This document shows, piece after piece, positions 36,639 to 50,020 of a stretch of 64,000 bases of DNA. Made by a program: the position numbers and the translations under genes. The notes under the pieces were generated by a model. That model saw only the letters and a list, made by a program, of their open reading frames with translations, was not told the origin of the DNA and ran no database searches. Each line of letters begins with the position of its first letter. Position 1 is the first letter of the stretch. This DNA is from Paulownia fortunei (lineage: Eukaryota; Streptophyta; Magnoliopsida; Lamiales; Paulowniaceae), in contig CM033115.1 of assembly GCA_019321725.1 (NCBI GenBank), positions 3,482,673 through 3,546,672 of the forward strand, given 5' to 3'.

Positions 36639-36970
36639 AAGTGATGGAACACCGACCACCTCCAACGACTTATGTGACTTAGGATTGTTAGGGTTTTTCA
36701 CACTGACTTATTTGCCCCTTATTCTTAACTAATTCAATGTGAAACATATGTTGGCAAATAGATTCAAACACAAGTGTCGGAGCACCAGACATCTCCAACG
36801 ACTTATGCGACGTAGTATTGTTAAGGATTTTGACTTTGACTTAATTGCCCCTATGCTTTAACTTATTAAATGTAGAACAAATGTTGGCAAAAATAGGATT
36901 CAAACCCATAGCAAAATATTGGAACTTGACAAATCTTGCCACTTAACCAACATGGCCTTTGTGCTACTGA
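36639..36970 (-). mobile_element. tRNA-derived SINE with an internal tandem duplication
   Basis: Read on the minus strand from about 36970, the head is tRNA-like: A box ttggttaagtgg (36950-36939) and B box gggtttgaatcct (36907-36895), about 40 nt apart. These are the two internal RNA polymerase III promoter boxes. The body then repeats: 36639-36771 and 36772-36904 are two diverged copies of a 133-bp unit (ccaacgacttatg, attgttaagg/attgttaggg, tgttggcaaa). The second occurrence ends in a decayed B-box word (tgtttgaatctat), so the duplication took in the edge of the head. Confidence 0.65.
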
Positions 36971-37585
36971 AGCTAAAATTAACATATATGTATGTCTTTA
37001 ACAAACAAAAATGTAAATATTCCAATATAAAATGAAAGAATGGGAATAAGTTACAATAAACTTAAACTTAAAACTCAAGGCCAAGAAAAGAAATAGACAA
37101 ACAGATTAATACATCCAAACCTGTAGCCATATCTATGATATTGTAGTGACATAGCGCAAATTCTTTGTCCCCTCCATGCTTTATTGGCAATTGGAGTCAT
37201 TTTTCACAAAATGCAACCATTCGCAACCATAATGTTACCATAACACCTAAACAACTTTATTCTATGTTTTTACCTTTTGAAACTTGCTTTTTTTGGAGTT
37301 CCACAGAAAAGGGCCATATGGTGCTTTATAACAAGGAAAGAAAAAATAACACGGATATTGCACGATATGGGCACGACATTATACAATTGTTAAATAGGAG
37401 AGGGTCCTTTGTATTTGTAGGGATGATTACGGTAAGATTTTATTGTGGTTCTTTTTACTAATTTAAAATCGAATTGTCATATGTGATTTTATTGAAAAAT
37501 AATTTTAAATCATAATTGACGAATTCGTAGATTTAATTCTTACCGGATGCAAGCCAATGAGACCCTCCAATAAGTCTTCACTTTT
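36971..37585. other. Spacer, unrecognised frame
   Basis: A 98-codon frame at 37165-37461 starts with ATG but matches nothing I recognise and has no introns or neighbours supporting it. Otherwise AT-rich. Confidence 0.35.
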
Positions 37586-39505
37586 TGCAACATAAGCATA
37601 GAAGAAGCTAGACCTTTTGAAGAGAGATCGCATGGCAATCTCTTTAATGATCCAAGAAATTTGACTTAAGTATTCTAGCATTGAGTTTTGTCTTGAGAAA
37701 GATTTTACTGCTCATTTTCCTTGGTTCGATGAACATCTTAGTTAATTTCCATCAGTTTAGATTGACATTCTTAGGGCTGACTCACTTTATTACAGGAATG
37801 GTAATATTGGACATATACCTTTTTACAAGTATTTATAAGACTAACTTTAAGCTCTCATTAAACCTTTGAACCTGCACTTCCAAGCCCAAAATTTGTGACT
37901 TGGATATTATTTATAAGTTTCAGAACCCTAGTTACCAAACTCTGAGGGGAGGGATTACTTCAAGAACAAGCTTTTCGAAGAAAAAGAAGAAGAATTTTGA
38001 TAAACAAAGGCTTCCGTCCAATAGAATGTTTTAAGTTATGCTTATGAATATGATGGAACGTATTTTTCTTTCGTGGTAAATTTCGATACATTTCCTAAAA
38101 ATAAGAATATGATAAAAACATGGCATCAGTTTTATAATCATATAACTAGAAAGAAAAGAAGACAATGCCAATCAAATACCAAACTAGGGCATTCATTGGT
38201 ACATCTAGATGTGCCTTTTACTATGGATTCTGTAACTTTTATCATCTGACCTAATCAATTTTCATCTAGCTTAATAGTTCTTGTCTAATTTTGACGCAAC
38301 CCATGAAAGTTGACTTCGCACTGTATGTTAACTGGGTTAATAAGCAATCAAGTGAAAATTGGAAATCTTTTTATTAAATTGAATGACAGTGCGTCATTAC
38401 TCTCTACATCTAGTGTATTTTGGTCCGAATTGAAACTGACGTGAGTCACTCATTTTCGCTCCAACGAAGACTCAATATTAGCACTTGGACAATATAATGC
38501 AAAAACCAAACCAAATGTAAATCCATGCGTTTGTCATTCGACTTAATTTTATTTATTTAAATTATTGAGAAATTATAAAAATTTTCAATAAATTAAATTA
38601 GTGAGAACGAAATAACACACACAAATTTGATATTGGAGTTCGGCCAATTGTGTTATGTTTCTGGACCTACTGTAGATCGTTTTACTAAAAAGAGAAAAAA
38701 TACAAATATTTACAACTCACAATCCACACAATTTTTTTTTTTCACAAAATTATTTTGCAAGCTTTCTCTTAAGTTTTTCTATCAAACTCTCTCTAATTCT
38801 CTAATTTTGGAATGTTCTACAAATGAGAGCTAACGGAGTTTATATAAACTTAAAAAAATATGGATTGATGAATTTTAGATAAAAAATTAGACAAAAAATT
38901 AGGTTAGACCCCTTAATTGACAATTGTATATATTAGACTCCCTTCAATTTTGACCAAAAATAGTTTAGCCATTTTCTTGACATAAGTTTTATTTTTCTCT
39001 TTCTTCTTCTTTCTCATTTTTTTTGTCTCATCACTCTCAACTATGCCGACTTTCCATTTCTCTACCACCTGAGCTAGCTTGTGTAATTTGTAGGCCACCC
39101 CTGCTACATTGGCATTGGAGCACCGATTTTAGCCACTCTGATATATTAAACTGTGCTTTAAAGTTTTTAAAGGTGATTGAATGTTACAGTACTTTAGATA
39201 TGGTGGAAAGTGGTAGAGCTAAATTAGTTTAGTTGATGGAAATGGTAATGTTGTTAATTTATTTGGGGATGGTTGGTGGATAATAATAGACCCACTAGGA
39301 GAAAATTACATAGAAATGACAACAAAAGGTTTATGGAGATGGGCCAAAAGTAGCACAAACTAGAAAGAATGTAAGAGAAGAAAAGGGAAAGATAGGAGAG
39401 GATGACATAAATGAAAAGAAAAAAGGAAAATGAAAAAAAGAGGAGAGGGCCATTGAAAAAGACAAATAGCCAGTTATTACGTCACACAAGTTGAATATGG
39501 GGGCA
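37586..39505. repeat. Segmental duplication, copy A right part
   Basis: Collinear with 41890-43915: gaagaagctaga/gaagaagccaga, gagagat-gcatggc-atc, tgaacctgcacttccaagcc, ctctcaactatgcc, ttttagccactctgatatat, gatggaaatggtaat and cacacaagttgaat. It lacks the MITE that interrupts copy B at 42170-42606. No conserved open frame was found, so this is probably non-coding. Confidence 0.8.
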
Positions 39506-40375
39506 CAGGAGGGAAGGGAGCGTCATAAAGGTTAACAAAAAAAATAAATTAAGGGCAGGAGAGTCTTAAAATATCTAATACAATATAAAAATATGTATAT
39601 ATATATATTATATATTATTCATATTAATATATGAAAGTACATTCATGGTCCATTTATCAAAAATTAAACAAGCAATCAAATTATAGTAGGTCCTTATCTT
39701 AATTTTATTAGCCTATTTTTTAAATTAGTGCAAAGGCCGTGCATTCTTTATTTATTGTTATGCATTCTTTATTTATTGTTATGTAGAAAATAAAAATAAG
39801 AAAGTAAAGAAAATAATAACTAATAAAGTCAGTCCCAACATTGCCAAACCCCCTTCTTATCTTTTTCAGCTCTGTGTCGCCAAGCCTCCCCCAAATCGTT
39901 TTCTCCCAATCTCGCCCACAATAGTAGAAGGTATGAATGTCTAGTTTCTTCTCTGTGTTTTTATCCCCTTTGCATCTTACTTACTCTTTTTTCTTCTATA
40001 TTCTTTCTGTGCCCATCATATTTTTTCTTTCCCACGATTGATGCCATAGCTGAGCTCCACCACCAATTGATTTCCTCATAACTTTAACACACAATTTATG
40101 TTTGGTTGAAATGCAGTATTAGAGTAAGTAGAGCAACTTAAGAAAGCTTTATGGACCATTACGATTTAAATGTTCATAATGGGTGGACAAAAACCTCTTG
40201 CCACCCAATCAAAATAAAAAAAAGGTGGCAAACCGTCAACCAGTTTGGACCTGATTTTGAAGTTATTTCTTTTCTTTTTATCATTCACAAATTTATAGAA
40301 AAAAGAAACATAAACAAAACCCATCACTTATCAGCAAAGAACTAGACAGAAAATAATTCCGCTTACTTCAGATGT
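39506..40375. other. Spacer
   Basis: TA-rich microsatellite (39592-39618), a direct tandem copy of tgcattctttatttattgtta (39740-39781), and a C/T-rich stretch (39840-39930) ending in a donor-like gaaggtatgaat. The last could be an untranslated exon, but no partner exon was found. Confidence 0.35.
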
Positions 40376-41258
40376 TTTCCCTTTTTGGATTCCGACCCGA
40401 TCCGATTGGGTAATCGGGTTTTGGGTAACCAAGATCGATTGCATAATTTTTGAATCGGTTATTAGGTTGAATTTTTTTACCCGAATTATCACATCGAGTA
40501 TCTGAAATAAATTTAAAAAAAAAAATTAATCTCAAATTCTTATACAAAACATCATCAACACAATCCCTAAACTCTTAGGTCCCAAACCCTCAAATTTATT
40601 CTTATTGAATAGGAGAATATAGGAAGAAAGAGGAAAAAAGATGAAAAAGAATGTGAAAGAAATAATAAAAATAGTATAAGAAAAAGAAAGAAAAAAAAGA
40701 AAAGGAGGAGGATGAAATCTGAAAAAAAAGAAAGAAAAGGAAATAATAGGATGAGGAGAGGAGGGTGGAACTCAAAAAAAGAAAAAAATAAAAGGATAAG
40801 AGAAGAAAAAGTGGGGGAGGGAAATGGGGAAGAAGAAAGAGAAAAAAATATAAGAAAACTAAAAAAGAAAGAAGAAGAAGAGGGGAAGGAGATTATGGAA
40901 GAGGAGAAGAAAGGGAGAAGAAGAAATAGAAAAAAGAGAATAAAAAGAAAGAAGAATAAGAGGGGAGGGGAAAATGAGGAAGAAAAAAGAGAAAAGGGGG
41001 GAAAGAGAAAAGTAGAAGAAAAAAATGAGTAAAAAGGGAGAGAAAAAGAAAAAAGAAGAAAGAGAAAGAGTCAAAATGCAAGAAAATAGAACTCGAGAGA
41101 AAAAAAAGTTAAGTATAATTTTTTTTTTAAAGAAAAATTCGAAACTCGACATATTGGGTATCCAAAAAAATTGAAAATTCGATAAATCGGGTATCCGAAT
41201 ATATTAGATTGGTGTCGGGTACCCAACCCGATTACCCGACTCGATACCCATCCCTATG
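40376..41258. mobile_element. MITE-like element with a 490-bp polypurine core
   Basis: The ends are inverted relatives: ggtaatcgggttttgggtaa near the left end and gggtacccaacccgattacc near the right end, which finishes gatacccatccctatg. The interior from about 40612 to 41107 is almost wholly A and G on the + strand. Open frames over it (Lys/Glu/Arg-rich on +, Phe/Leu/Ser-rich on -) are composition artefacts. Confidence 0.55.
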
Positions 41259-41259
41259 T

Positions 41260-43915
41260 AAAAGGTAAGTAAAGGAGAAGAAATCTAAGACAAGAAAAGT
41301 TGGTAGAGAAGTTGGCTTGCAAACAACGGTGGCTGAAATGTGAAATGAGGGTTTTATCTTTCATCTCAAATGTTGTGTGTTGTTTGCTTCTAGCTTCTTT
41401 TCCTTTCTTCTTTTTCCCGGGGTTCCCACAGGATTAAATGAATGGGCTTAGCTTGTGGCTTTAATTCTTATGAATGAAAGTAATTTAGCACAAAATTATA
41501 TTATAGGCTTCTATGGTCTGTGGACCAATGAAGTTAGGTAGCTATCAGCCCCAGCCCAAGCCCAAGAGATATTTTAGGGCTCAAAATCATTTAGGTGTCC
41601 TCAACTCCTCGAAATATCCATATGAAGTGTTTGTATATGTGCTATTGTAGATGCATCGTTTTTTAAATTATATCATTTTTCTTTAGCACCTCATTATGAT
41701 GCTTTCCAAATAACTTTTTACCATCGATAACAAAAGTGAGATGCACAGTTTAGTACATATTTGTGGGTAAGTCATTCTCATTTATGTTATCATTAAAGAG
41801 ATATGGTTCGTTGCCATAATTTTATAAAGGAGATAAGAAAATAAAAACACATTTACACATGAAAATCTTACTTTTGTATAATTCTAAAGCACAAGAAGAA
41901 GCCAGATTTTAAAGAGAGATTGCATGGCGATCCTTTAGTGATCCTTGAATTTTGAGTGAGTATTCTTGCAATGGCCTTTGTCTTGCGGAATACTTCATTG
42001 CTCGTTATCCTTAAATGGAAGGACATCTTTGTTAATTTCTATCAATTTAGATGGACATTCTAGGTCTGTATCACCTTTTTGCTGGGGAATAATAATATTG
42101 CGCATTTACCTACTTTAATATTTGCGGACATGATGCATATATAATGCTAGTGTTAGCTCTCAAAGAACCAATGTTTTCAAAATCAGAACAAACTAGCCGA
42201 TTCAATCGGGTATCGGGGGTTGGTTTGATTCGGTTAAACCCAAAAAAATCATTTGACTGGTTGTTGATCGATTAAACCGGCGAGACCAGTTTGATCGGTT
42301 TTTATTTTTATTTTTTTTTATTTTGAATTTTTATAAATGTTTAAATTTGATATTTTATTATGTTTATTTGATTATTTGAATTTTGTATTTTGTTATATAT
42401 TTTTATGCAGTTATTTATTAATTTTTATATTTAAAATGTATTATATAACAATTAATCTATTATATTATTATTTTACATAATAAAATAATAAAATATAATT
42501 TATTTTTATTAAATCGGTCCGACTGCCGATTGAACCGATCAGACTGATTGAATCGCTAATTATTAATAAGATCGGTTTGATCAACGGTCTGATTATCAAA
42601 ACATTACATAGAACCTTTAATTAAACTTACACTTCCAGGCCCAAATTTTGTCACTTGCCTTTTGTTTAAAAAGTTCAAAACCCAAGTTCCAAAACTCTAA
42701 TGGGGCTTGCTAAGTGGAGAACAAGCCTCTGGAATAAAAAAAAATGAATTTTGATAACATACACTTACTTGTAATTAGTGTTGTGGAGTGCATGCATCTC
42801 TATGGATTAACTTTTTTCTATCCATGGTAATGTTTTTACTAACATGACATCATTAATAGTTAATTAAAGTTATGGAAGACAACTAACACCATATATATCT
42901 TAGCACAATAATCCAACATGGAAGTTGCAATATTAAGCCTTCATTATTACATCTAGATGTGCCTTTATTGTGACTATTGTCTGTCATGTCAACTTATTCA
43001 TTTCAATTTAACATTAAGTTTCTCCCTTATAATTCTTGTCGAATGTGGATCTCAACCTTGCATGTTATCTTCATAGTATATGTCAATTGGATCAATAAGA
43101 ATCAAGTGCATGTACAAAGTCCCAGAAGATTGATGCACATGTATTTTTCATGCATTTAATGTTTTGTCTCAATTTGCAATCCATGTGAACTATCAGTTTT
43201 TATCATGCAAAGACTATTGCAATTGCCTAAGACAAAGAAAGTCAAATCTTTATTTTTTGTCTCTTCTCTTTGATTTTATAGATGCTAATTGTGATATACA
43301 TCTATCATACAAATGTCATATTTTTCATAAAATGAGACACTTGCCCTTCATCCATACATCAAGTATAGCATGGATATTACCCTTGTCTTTCATCTTATTT
43401 CTCCTTTTTTTTTTTGTGCCCTCTCTCTCAACTATGCCAACTTTCCCATTTCTCAGCCATTTGAGCTAGCTTGCACAATTCGTAGTCCACCTTTGCTACT
43501 CTAATGCAGGAGCATCGATTTTAGCCACTCTGATATATTAAATCGTATTTTATAGTTTTGAATAGTGATTGAGTGTTATAGCACTTTAGATATGGTGGAT
43601 AGTGGCAGAGCTAAATGATTATAGACGATGGAAATGGTAATATTGTTAATTTGTTAAGGGGATAGTTGGTGGCTACGGTGGATAACAATAGAGCCATTGG
43701 GAGAAAAATTACAATGAAATGAGAACCAAAAGTTTACAGAGATGGGTGGAAGGTAGCAGAGACTAGAAAGAATATAACAGAAAAAGGGAAAGATATGAGA
43801 AGATTACATAAATGTAAAGGAAAAGTGAAAAGGAAAAAAAGAAGAGCGGTTATTGAAAAAGGTAAATTATCTGTTATTTCGTCACACAAGTTGAATGTGG
43901 TGGCACATTTTACCT
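41260..43915. repeat. Segmental duplication, copy B
   Basis: Partner of 32905-33285 plus 37586-39505. Copy B is continuous apart from a MITE at 42170-42606 and so shows the arrangement before copy A was split by about 4.3 kb of transposon DNA. No gene recognised. Confidence 0.8.
42170..42606. mobile_element. 437-bp MITE with TIRs and 9-bp target duplication
   Basis: Left end aatgttttcaaaatcagaac and right end (reverse complement) taatgttttgataatcagac form inverted repeats. Flanks caaagaacc (42161-42169) and catagaacc (42607-42615) form a 9-bp target duplication with one mismatch. The insert is absent from the equivalent place in duplication copy A. Nine-base duplications point to a Mutator-like mobiliser. 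The interior is AT-rich with cgattgaaccgatc-type subterminal words. Confidence 0.75.
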
Positions 43916-44755
43916 TATTATACTATAAAAAAAATAAATTATAATTATTTATTATTTATAGTAAAATTACTTTAATAGACTACTGCATTTATATTTTAAT
44001 ATTTTTTAATATAATTAATTAATACTTAATATTAAATTTATGTGAAATTTTATTGCACTTAAATATTAATGATATTGTTTTATTAACATTCCTACTGAAT
44101 TATAAATTAATAGACTTGCATTTATTTTTTGAACTTGAATTTTACTTCATTTGAAAGATAAGAGATAGAGCTACAACTTCACTGACAGATTGTATAAACA
44201 AATTTGTTTGTGTATATTTTTATCTTTGTTAATTATGTGTATATATAAATTATATATACATATATATTTATATACATATAAATATTTAAATATTTACAAA
44301 AAATATATGTTAATTATATATATATAAAGCAAAGAAACATATATATATATATATATGCATTAAAAGCTCAACGCTTCATTCTTAATTTAAAAGAAAAAAA
44401 GAAATTCTTTTGACTTATCACAAGATTTTAAGAGGCGCAATTCCTACTTGCGCTTATTTTTTTCTCAAAAAGAAAAGAAAAGAAAATTTTAAAAGCTTAA
44501 GTGGGAATTGCTTATTCATGAAGAAGCACAATCCTCCCTTGTTCTTCTGTCTAAATGATTAACAACTCCTTAATGTACAATAATTGATTAATTATGGATT
44601 GAAAATACTATTTTTGGGCCTTCGTCCATTTTTTCTTTTTCTCTTCTTTCACCAAAAGTTTCTATTGTCTTAACAAAAAAAAAAAAAAAAAAAAACAGTC
44701 AGAAATATAAAAAACTTTCATGTAATTGTTTTTAAAATTTAACACAAAAATTAGG
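43916..44755. other. AT-rich spacer with TA microsatellites
   Basis: Long TA/TATA tracts (44231-44360) and an A22 run at 44674-44695. No gene. Confidence 0.5.
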
Positions 44756-45222
44756 CAATATGTTTTTCCTCATGTTCATCTATTATATATATCTAATCAA
44801 GTCGGATTCAACTGTCAGTCCAACTAGTCTGATTAAAATTGATTATATTTTTTTATTATATTATGTAACATGATAATATAATAAACTTATTATTATGCAA
44901 AAGGTAAAAAATAAATAAATAATCAATTAAAAAGCATATATAACAAAACTCAAAATTCAAATAACTAAACACGTGTAACCAAATACTAAGTTTAAGATTG
45001 CTATAAAAAAAATAAAAAAAAAATTAATTCTATTCGGTTTGACCATATTTTTTCCAATTTAATCAATTTTTTTGACCAATTTGACCGATCTAACTAATTT
45101 TTGATCGATTTTGATTAATTTGATCGAATTTTTAATTTTTTACCTGTAATCAGATCAACCATCAATTTGCAATTGGACCGGTCGAATCGATCGATCCGTT
45201 CAGATTTTAAAAAACATTGCCT
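44756..45222. mobile_element. Second, diverged member of the same MITE family
   Basis: Contains aatcaagtcggattcaactg, gaccgatctaactaattttt and gaccggtcgaatcgatcgat, and ends cagattttaaaaaacatt, the counterpart of the aatgttttcaaaatcag terminus of the 42.2-kb element. The left end (about 44756) is approximate. Confidence 0.5.
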
Positions 45223-45915
45223 GAAGTAGAATTAAGTGTAGTTCATAAGTAAAAATTCTACATAACTTACTTTATGTATTTTTCCACTTGAAAGAAAAAA
45301 GAAAAGTATAGATGTTGATAAGATTAGACTTTGTCCCCTCTTCATTTCAATGTTTATTTAACACTCTTAATGTTTTTTTATGTCTTTTAATATATTTTTA
45401 GACCTTTAGAACTAAAATATTTTTTAATTTTAATTTACCAATTAACCGAACCAAATAAACTGAAGAAATTGGGTAATTTACAATCCACCGATTAGTTCAG
45501 TTCAGTATTCAATTTGCAAAAATAATGTACCCAATTCTTGATATGATTTTAATTAATGAACACCCTATTTAAAAGAGAGAGTCTAGGTAAACGGCTAATA
45601 ATGAAGAAAGAGAAAGACTAAAAGAAAAAGGATAGGTATATTAAAAAATTAGACTGTTAGAAAATAAATAAGAATATTTTGAGTATGTGTTAAAAATCGA
45701 GGATAAAACAAACCGAAATTCCACTTATAACTCTATAGGAATGGACTTATTATCAAATATATATATATATATAAACAAACAAAGTCATACTATTTAGTCA
45801 CAATTTATTCTAATATGGGGCCCCAAATTAGATGCATGCACGTTGAGAATCTTAAGTCATTTAGATGATGTAGATTTATAGTGTTTTTAGAGAGGTAAAA
45901 TTGAATTTCTAAAAT
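45223..45915. other. AT-rich spacer
   Basis: Contains accgaaccaaataaactgaa-like words (45437) that may be another MITE fragment; otherwise nothing. Confidence 0.35.
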
Positions 45916-46735
45916 TATTTATGCTATTATAAAAGTGTAAATATTTCTTTCAATTTATGATCCGATTAAAATACCCTTTTGATATTATTAATTTTAATGA
46001 TAGTTATGTAATTTAATGATTACATAATTTTGGAACAAATAATGATTATTTTTTTAATTGGTCAATGAAATTATAGGACAATTATAATAAGAGAACATTA
46101 AAAGTTCAAATCAAACTCTACTTTCATTTGTTTGATATTTCGAAAATATGTATGGAAATTATATATATAAGTAATTTACTTTTTATTTTCTATTTTGTCC
46201 ATTTATTTGTTCATATTTCGATTCAATTATTTTGTTAAGTGAATTTTTAAAAAATTAAAAAAAATAAAATAGTTCAAATTTAAATAACAAAATTTAATTG
46301 TATTTAGAATTAATTAATAAATATATCTATATCTATATTGTTATAAAAATGTGAATATTTATTCCAATTTTTGATCCAACTAAAATACCCTTTTGATATT
46401 ATTAGTTTTAATGATAGTTATATAATTTAATAATTACGTAATTTCAGAATAAATAATGTTTATTTTTTTAATTGGTCAATGAAGTTATAAAATAATTACA
46501 ATAAGAGAACATCAGAAGTCCAAGTCAAACTCTATTTTTATTTATTTTATATTTTGAAAATATGTGTGAAAATTATATATGTAAGTAATTTACTTTTTAG
46601 TTTCTCTTTTGTCCATTTATGTGTTCATATTTCAATTCAATTAAATGAATTTTTAAAAAAATAAATTTTTTTAAATAGTTCAAATTTAAATAACAAACTT
46701 TAATTGTATTTAGAATTAATTAATAAATATAAATT
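45916..46735. repeat. Two-copy tandem repeat of about 414 bp
   Basis: aaaatacccttttgatatta occurs at 45968 and 46382. Collinear matches extend on both sides (gtaagtaatttactttttag; attaattaataaatat). The second copy begins with the putative Helitron 5' end at 46332. Confidence 0.75.
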
Positions 46736-46827
46736 AGGATATAAAAATTATTTATAAAATTTGATATTGTGGCATGGTTCGATAAACCGAAATAAAATAC
46801 TAAAATTAAATTGAATACTATTTTTTT

Positions 46828-49800
46828 ATGAAAATAAAAATCAAATACCAAATTAAATTTTTTGTTCGACTTTGATAAATACCAAATTTTTAGTTTTGAT
46901 TTGATTCTATTGATTTATCAAATTGTTTTCACTCCTATAAAAAAAATCACATTGAATTATAATAGAAAAATATATGATACACTATATAAAATTATTTTAT
47001 TATTAAATATATCTGTATGAATAAACTAAATATACCTCATAGAATTCAATTTATTCAAATTTATTAAAATTAATATGAAAATAACATTTATTTTTTTATA
47101 TGAATTGCAAGGCACGTTCCACTGTTGTCTTTACAATTTTGGTTATTCCAACTCTTGAAAAAAAAAATAGAATTAAACTTATATATTAAAGTGTATTTAT
47201 GACTAAAATTAGATCTTTTATGAATCATGAGATTGAATTTGCAAAACCTCATCAACTATGAGACTAAAAGTATATTTATATGTGCTTGGAAGATATGAAA
47301 ACAACGTTAATGAGATATTTGATTTTTTTAACATATATTTTCTTAAGCCGCCCAAATTTGAATTTTATATTATATTTATCAATTTGCTAATTTTTTCTGA
47401 AAACATGTGGAAAAATTATATTTATAAGAAGTTCACCTTTTGTTTTATCTTTTGACCATTTTCGATTTTATGATTTTGTTAGAAAATAATTTTGCTAAAA
47501 AATAAATAAATAAATAGTTCAAAATTAAATAGTAAAACCTAATTTTATTTTGAATTTATTATTTTTAGTTTGGTAAGTTAAAATTAAGAAAAAAGTATAA
47601 GATTAATTAATAAATATAAAATAAAATATAACAACTATTTATAAAATTTGTAAAAAATTAAAATTCAATATTTTGTATGATTTGATGAATAAAAATAAAA
47701 AATAAAAAATAAAAAATCAAGTCAAATATCAATTTTATATGAAAATATATTTCACTATATCCAGTTTAATTAGATTTATTAAAATTAATGTGAAAATAAC
47801 ATCTAATTTTATATCAATTCAAAAGCGCAATCTATTGTCATATTTATAAATTTTTATTATTCCACTTTCCGGGAAAAAAAAAGAATACAACAAAACTTAA
47901 AGTGCATTTATGACTAAAACTTATTTTTTTCTGAATCATGAGACTATACAAAATAATTACATTAATTGAAGGAGTATTTGATTCCTTTAATTTTGCTTTC
48001 TCAAGCCATTTACATCTGGATTTTATATCATATTTACCAATCATATTTAATTTCTTTTTCTACTTTTTTTTTTAAATATTATTTGTCTTTTTCGGATACG
48101 AAAACGTGTTTGTTACTTGTATTTTTTGAAAATGATATTTTTTTCCCACAATACAAAATTATTTATTACCATAGTTAGATAATTCTATATCCTATATTGT
48201 CACTAATTATAATACAATAACATTGATAATATATTTATAATTAAAAATGCCTCTCATTAACCATAATGAAATAATATTGACAATATAGCTACCATTAGTA
48301 TAATATCTTTCAAAATACATCATATCATTTGTCCCAACAAAACATACACATTTTTTCTTCTATACACATTCTATAAACTTACTTTTCAGAATATATTTTT
48401 CGAGAACATTCTCCTCCAAATAAATGAAAATAAAAATCAAATACCAAATTAAATTTTTTGTTCGACTTTGATAAATACCAATTTTTAGTTTTGATTTGAT
48501 TCTATTGATTTATCAAATTGTTTTCACTCCTATAAAAAAAATCACATTGAATTATAATAGAAAAATATATGATACACTATATAAAATTATTTTATTATTA
48601 AATATATCTGTATGAATAAACTAAATATACCTCATAGAATTCAATTTATTCAAATTTATTAAAATTAATATGAAAATAACATTTATTTTTTTATATGAAT
48701 TGCAAGGCACGTTCCACTGTTGTCTTTACAATTTTGGTTATTCCAACTCTTGAAAAAAATAAATAGAATTAAACTTATATATTAAAGTGTATTTATGACT
48801 AAAATTAGATCTTTTATGAATCATGAGATTGAATTTGCAAAACCTCATCAACTATGAGACTAAAAGTATATTTATATGTGCTTGGAAGATATGAAAACAA
48901 CGTTAATGAGATATTTGATTTTTTTAACATATATTTTCTTAAGCCGCCCAAATTTGAATTTTATATTATATTTATCAATTTGCTAATTTTTTCTGAAAAC
49001 ATGTGGAAAAATTATATTTATAAGAAGTTCACCTTTTGTTTTATCTTTTGACCATTTTCGATTTTATGATTTTGTTAGAAAATAATTTTGCTAAAAAATA
49101 AATAAATAAATAGTTCAAAATTAAATAGTAAAACCTAATTTTATTTTGAATTTATTATTTTTAGTTTGGTAAGTTAAAATTAAGAAAAAAGTATAAGATT
49201 AATTAATAAATATAAAATAAAATATAACAACTATTTATAAAATTTGTAAAAAATTAAAATTCAATATTTTGTATGATTTGATGAATAAAAATAAAAAATA
49301 AAAAATAAAAAATCAAGTCAAATATCAATTTTATATGAAAATATATTTCACTATATCCAGTTTAATTAGATTTATTAAAATTAATGTGAAAATAACATCT
49401 AATTTTTATATCAATTCAAAAGCGCAATCTATTGTCATATTTATAAATTTTTATTATTCCACTTTCCGGGAAAAAAAAAGAATACAACAAAACTTAAAGT
49501 GCATTTATGACTAAAACTTATTTTTTTCTGAATCATGAGACTATACAAAATAATTACATTAATTGAAGGAGTATTTGATTCCTTTAATTTTGCTTTCTCA
49601 AGCCATTTACATCTGGATTTTATATCATATTTACCAATCATATTTAATTTCTTTTTCTACTTTTTTTTTTAAATATTATTTGTCTTTTTCGGATACGAAA
49701 ACGTGTTTGTTACTTGTATTTTTTGAAAATGATATTTTTTTCCCACAATACAAAATTATTTATTACCATAGTTAGATAATTCTATATCCTATATTGTCAC

Positions 49801-50020
49801 TAATTATAATACAATAACATTGATAATATATTTATAATTAAAAATGCCTCTCATTAACCATAATGAAATAATATTGACAATATAGCTACCATTAGTATAA
49901 TATCTTTCAAAATACATCATATCATTTGTCCCAACAAAACATACACATTTTTTCTTCTATACACATTCTATAAACTTACTTTTCAGAATATATTTTTCGA
50001 GAACATTCTCCTCCAAATAA
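46828..50020. repeat. Near-identical tandem duplication of 1.6 kb
   Basis: Unit 1 (46828-48423) and unit 2 (48424-50020) are the same AT-rich sequence, differing only by a few single-base indels (for example tctaatttta against tctaattttta, and A-run differences near 47160 and 48756). The word atgaaaataaaaatcaaata lies at the start of unit 1, at the unit junction and, with one base missing, just after unit 2 (50021). This shows the microhomology at the breakpoints. Short frames repeat in both units but are not recognisable genes. Confidence 0.93.

Noticed and set aside
36895..36950. A tRNA gene
   Set aside because: The A and B boxes are present, but no acceptor stem or full cloverleaf can be drawn and a repeated body follows, so a SINE head is the better call.
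40712..41152. Lys/Glu/Arg-rich (+) and Phe/Leu/Ser-rich (-) reading frames
   Set aside because: They are translations of the polypurine tract; composition, not coding constraint, keeps them open.
44231..44360. CRISPR-like or satellite array
   Set aside because: It is a TA-rich simple repeat without regular unit-spacer structure, in a plant nuclear sequence.
47258..49775. Duplicated short frames with identical products in both 1.6-kb units
   Set aside because: Identity follows from the recent DNA duplication; the frames are AT-rich, lack family resemblance and lie inside a Helitron.
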